A stretch of 64,000 nt of DNA from Muriicola sp. Z0-33 (lineage in GTDB: Bacteria; Bacteroidota; Bacteroidia; Flavobacteriales; Flavobacteriaceae), in assembly GCF_026126425.1 (NCBI RefSeq), contig NZ_JAFMPW010000003.1, positions 293,476 through 357,475 of the forward strand. Reading direction: 5' to 3'. The translations under genes and the position numbers were made by a program. Every line of letters starts with the position of its first letter. Position 1 is the stretch's first letter. Of this stretch, positions 62,221-64,000 are shown one piece after another. The notes beneath the pieces are model-generated. The model was given only the letters and a program-made list of their open reading frames with translations. It was not told the origin of the DNA and made no database searches.

Positions 62221-62367
62221 TTATGGGTTTTTCTGCCTTTCAAGTATTTTAACAATTCTATTATTTATAATTTCAGTTATTAGCCTGGGTCTAGAATTAA
62301 TAGAATGATGTACAACCTTATTGTTTATGAGCTGTTTTAATGACTTATATGCCTTGTTAGCAACTGA
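62221..62367 (-). pseudogene. Possible C-terminal remnant of a serine hydrolase
   Basis: A minus-strand frame of 48 codons without ATG ends LITEIINNRIVKILERQKNP and stop. This matches the end of the serine hydrolase at 42835 (LSQIVHNRIVKILRN, then TSS) with NRIVKIL identical, and the two DNA stretches are also similar (about 42851-42890 versus 62238-62280). The catalytic part is absent. It lies between the cyclase and a DUF6090 gene; in the intact copy a DUF6090 gene follows the hydrolase. Confidence 0.4.
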
Positions 62368-62374
62368 TTATTTT

Positions 62375-63118
62375 TTATTCTGCCCCGGCCAATTTTTCAT
62401 CAATTAGGATGACGAGATTTTCTGCTTCTGCAACTTGACCTATTATGTCGTTTATGTATGAATTTCGATACCTGAATGATGCCTGTAATGCATTTCTAAT
62501 CTCTTTTTTATCATAAATTTCTTCATAGCTAAAATCAATCCGATTAGCTTTAGGATTAATCTCATTGTAATCGACATTTGGATGAATATAAAGTATGTTA
62601 AGTTGCTGTAAGGTTTCACCCAATTTTGTTATTGCAGCATTAATGGATTGGGTATTTTGAAGGTATGTTATGAATCTACGATTCAAATCTTTATCAATTC
62701 TATCAAGAGTGCCCTGAGCTATAAATAGATCATTTCGACCGATGTTTTTATTAATGGGGGTAAGTATTTGTAATTGAGAAAGCCCCAAAACAATTTCCTG
62801 ATACTCCTCAGGAGTAAGGGTTTGCATACGGCTATCGAACAGCGTAATAGTGTTTTTTATATTCTCATTAATTCGTTGATATTCAGTTTTTCTATTAGTT
62901 AGGGTAGCAATATCTATTGAAAATTCAGTTTTCAAATTTTTTAAAAATTCAATATCCTGAAGATGCATCTTTCTGGATTCATTCCAATTATTAATACTCA
63001 AGGCTATCAAAATACCGATGACGACAAGTGCAATTTCACCAATCGCATAAAGTAAATATTTGCTGAATTTATTTTCAGAGAGTAGTTTTTGACGAATTCG
63101 CCTAAAAAATTTGATCAT
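62375..63118 (-). CDS. DUF6090-type single-pass membrane protein
   Basis: A 247-aa protein with the constant N-terminal module (FFRRIRQKLLSENKFSKYLL, then YAIGEI, one helix, INNWNE) and a distinct helical exported part (LKTEFSIDIATL; LDRIDKDLNRRF). Sequence after ~50 is not alignable by eye with the other members except for general helix pattern. It follows the paralog at 63209 after a hairpin terminator-like sequence. Confidence 0.82.
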   Translation of the reverse strand: MIKFFRRIRQKLLSENKFSKYLLYAIGEIALVVIGILIALSINNWNESRKMHLQDIEFLKNLKTEFSIDIATLTNRKTEYQRINENIKNTITLFDSRMQTLTPEEYQEIVLGLSQLQILTPINKNIGRNDLFIAQGTLDRIDKDLNRRFITYLQNTQSINAAITKLGETLQQLNILYIHPNVDYNEINPKANRIDFSYEEIYDKKEIRNALQASFRYRNSYINDIIGQVAEAENLVILIDEKLAGAE

Positions 63119-63163
63119 GTAAGTTCAATTTTAATTCGATAGCGGCATGTTGGTCTATTTACC

Positions 63164-63186
63164 AAAAATGTCTGCCAGACATTTTT
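63164..63186 (-). terminator. Hairpin between two DUF6090 genes
   Basis: AAAAATGTCT (63164-63173) and AGACATTTTT (63177-63186) form a perfect 10-bp stem with a 3-nt loop, 22 nt after the stop of the gene at 63209. The U5 tract closes the stem, so it can act as an intrinsic terminator or attenuator ahead of the next paralog. Confidence 0.6.
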
Positions 63187-63208
63187 ACCGTTCTGTCCTA
63201 AAAGAATT

Positions 63209-63976
63209 TCATTTTTTCGTCTTCGTTTCCTGGTCTATTAAAATTATAATTTCGTCAATGTAGCGAGACAATTCAACATAGCGTTGATTTAATGTTCTAA
63301 AGACATTAAACTTTTCTTTAAGTATATGTACTAATTTATCATCTGTACTTGAAATTAGGTATAAATTTAGTTGACTGGTTTCATTAGAACTATACAGGGC
63401 ATATAGATCTTCACAATCCTTGCAGATACTGCCATAACCAGAAAACGCATTTAGATAAGGTTTTAAAACTTTATTATTAAGATCTTCTAAATATGCTTCG
63501 GCTGAAGCTACTCTTTTTAAATGTAACTGGTAAAAATCGGTAATATTTTTTCTTAGATCATCATTAGAAATAATAGTTATCCCTTCTGATTGTATTGCCT
63601 CGTATGCACTTAATTTGGGAAAGAGTGTTGCAGTTTCTAAAATATATGCAGTAGATAATTCATAGGGGTTTGTATCCGAAATCTGGTCTTCTACAATGGC
63701 TTTATAAACTGCATTAGTGGTAGTGAGAATCTGTTGTGCTTTATCAATATCTGTTAGTAAGTCGTTCTTGGTCTCTAATAGATCATCTTTTAGTTCTATT
63801 AAAAGTTTAATTTCTTTTTCTTTAGCTTTTATATCTTCATTCCAGTTGTTAATCTGTAAAGCAATCAAAATCCCAATTACGACAAGGACAATTTCTCCAA
63901 TGGCATAAAGCAGGTATTTGCTGAACTTATTCTCAGAGAGAAGTTGCTGCCGGATACGGCGGAAGAATTTGATCAT
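63209..63976 (-). CDS. DUF6090-type single-pass membrane protein
   Basis: A 255-aa protein with the constant N-terminal module (FFRRIRQQLLSENKFSKYLL, then YAIGEI, one helix ~26-41, INNWNED) and a helical exported part that contains a CKDC-like pair (ICKDCEDLYALY) not seen in the other copies. Start at 63976 is supported by the module. The promoter would lie near the window end and is not assessable. Confidence 0.82.
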   Translation of the reverse strand: MIKFFRRIRQQLLSENKFSKYLLYAIGEIVLVVIGILIALQINNWNEDIKAKEKEIKLLIELKDDLLETKNDLLTDIDKAQQILTTTNAVYKAIVEDQISDTNPYELSTAYILETATLFPKLSAYEAIQSEGITIISNDDLRKNITDFYQLHLKRVASAEAYLEDLNNKVLKPYLNAFSGYGSICKDCEDLYALYSSNETSQLNLYLISSTDDKLVHILKEKFNVFRTLNQRYVELSRYIDEIIILIDQETKTKK

Positions 63977-64000
63977 ATATATTGTTTTTTTGGTCCGCGC

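Noticed and set aside
1..64000. Mobile element, prophage or CRISPR
   Set aside because: No transposase, integrase, terminal inverted repeat pair, phage gene or regularly spaced repeat was found on reading both strands.

Overview
The window reads as chromosomal DNA of a Bacteroidota bacterium, most likely a member of the Flavobacteriaceae (genus not determinable from sequence alone). The reasons are AT-rich DNA, weak or absent Shine-Dalgarno sequences, several start regions with the Bacteroidota promoter form TTG-N19-22-TAnnTTTG (before lysA, the GlxA-type regulator and the YdjM-like gene), many lipoproteins with a short signal peptide ending in a Cys, and five proteins sharing the DUF6090-type N-terminal membrane module. 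Nearly all genes lie on the minus strand. I saw no rRNA, tRNA, CRISPR array, transposase, integrase or phage gene.

Layout. 1-5.7 kb: housekeeping genes (sucC, a LON-domain protein, lysA, a secreted thioredoxin-like protein) and a Gfo/Idh/MocA oxidoreductase preceded by an apparently frameshifted small gene. 5.7-8.5 kb: a compact, overlapping molybdate uptake operon modA-mop-modB-modC. 8.5-13.4 kb: DUF1080 lipoprotein, DHFR-like/pirin/quinone-oxidoreductase-like cluster, then an arsenate reductase overlapping an aquaglyceroporin, a probable arsenic detoxification pair. 13.5-24.4 kb: secreted and lipoprotein genes, a CPBP protease, a GlxA/AraC-type regulator divergent from an ABM-domain protein across a palindromic operator candidate, a GH63-like glycosidase and an amidohydrolase. 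24.4-37 kb: a dense set of exported hydrolases (SUMF1-like, cyclase, amidase, three amidohydrolases, an esterase, an S41 peptidase). 37-51 kb: membrane proteins, a lipid kinase, two serine hydrolases, and a GMC dehydrogenase with its small subunit. 51-64 kb: DinB, toroid-fold and RbsD-like proteins, a TIR-domain protein directly downstream of two overlapping DUF6090 genes, GH16, an S10 peptidase, a second cyclase and two more DUF6090 genes.

The most unusual content is (i) the DUF6090 paralogs, with a near-constant N-terminal membrane module and divergent distal parts, one fused to a probable carbohydrate-binding domain and two placed just upstream of a TIR protein; (ii) several decaying genes: a GNAT gene with an in-frame TAA, a second GNAT N-terminal fragment, a serine-hydrolase tail and a frameshifted small gene; (iii) the ArsC-aquaporin pair; and (iv) an S41 peptidase with an added starch-binding-like C-terminal domain. 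All functions are inferred from sequence motifs and family knowledge; no searches were run.
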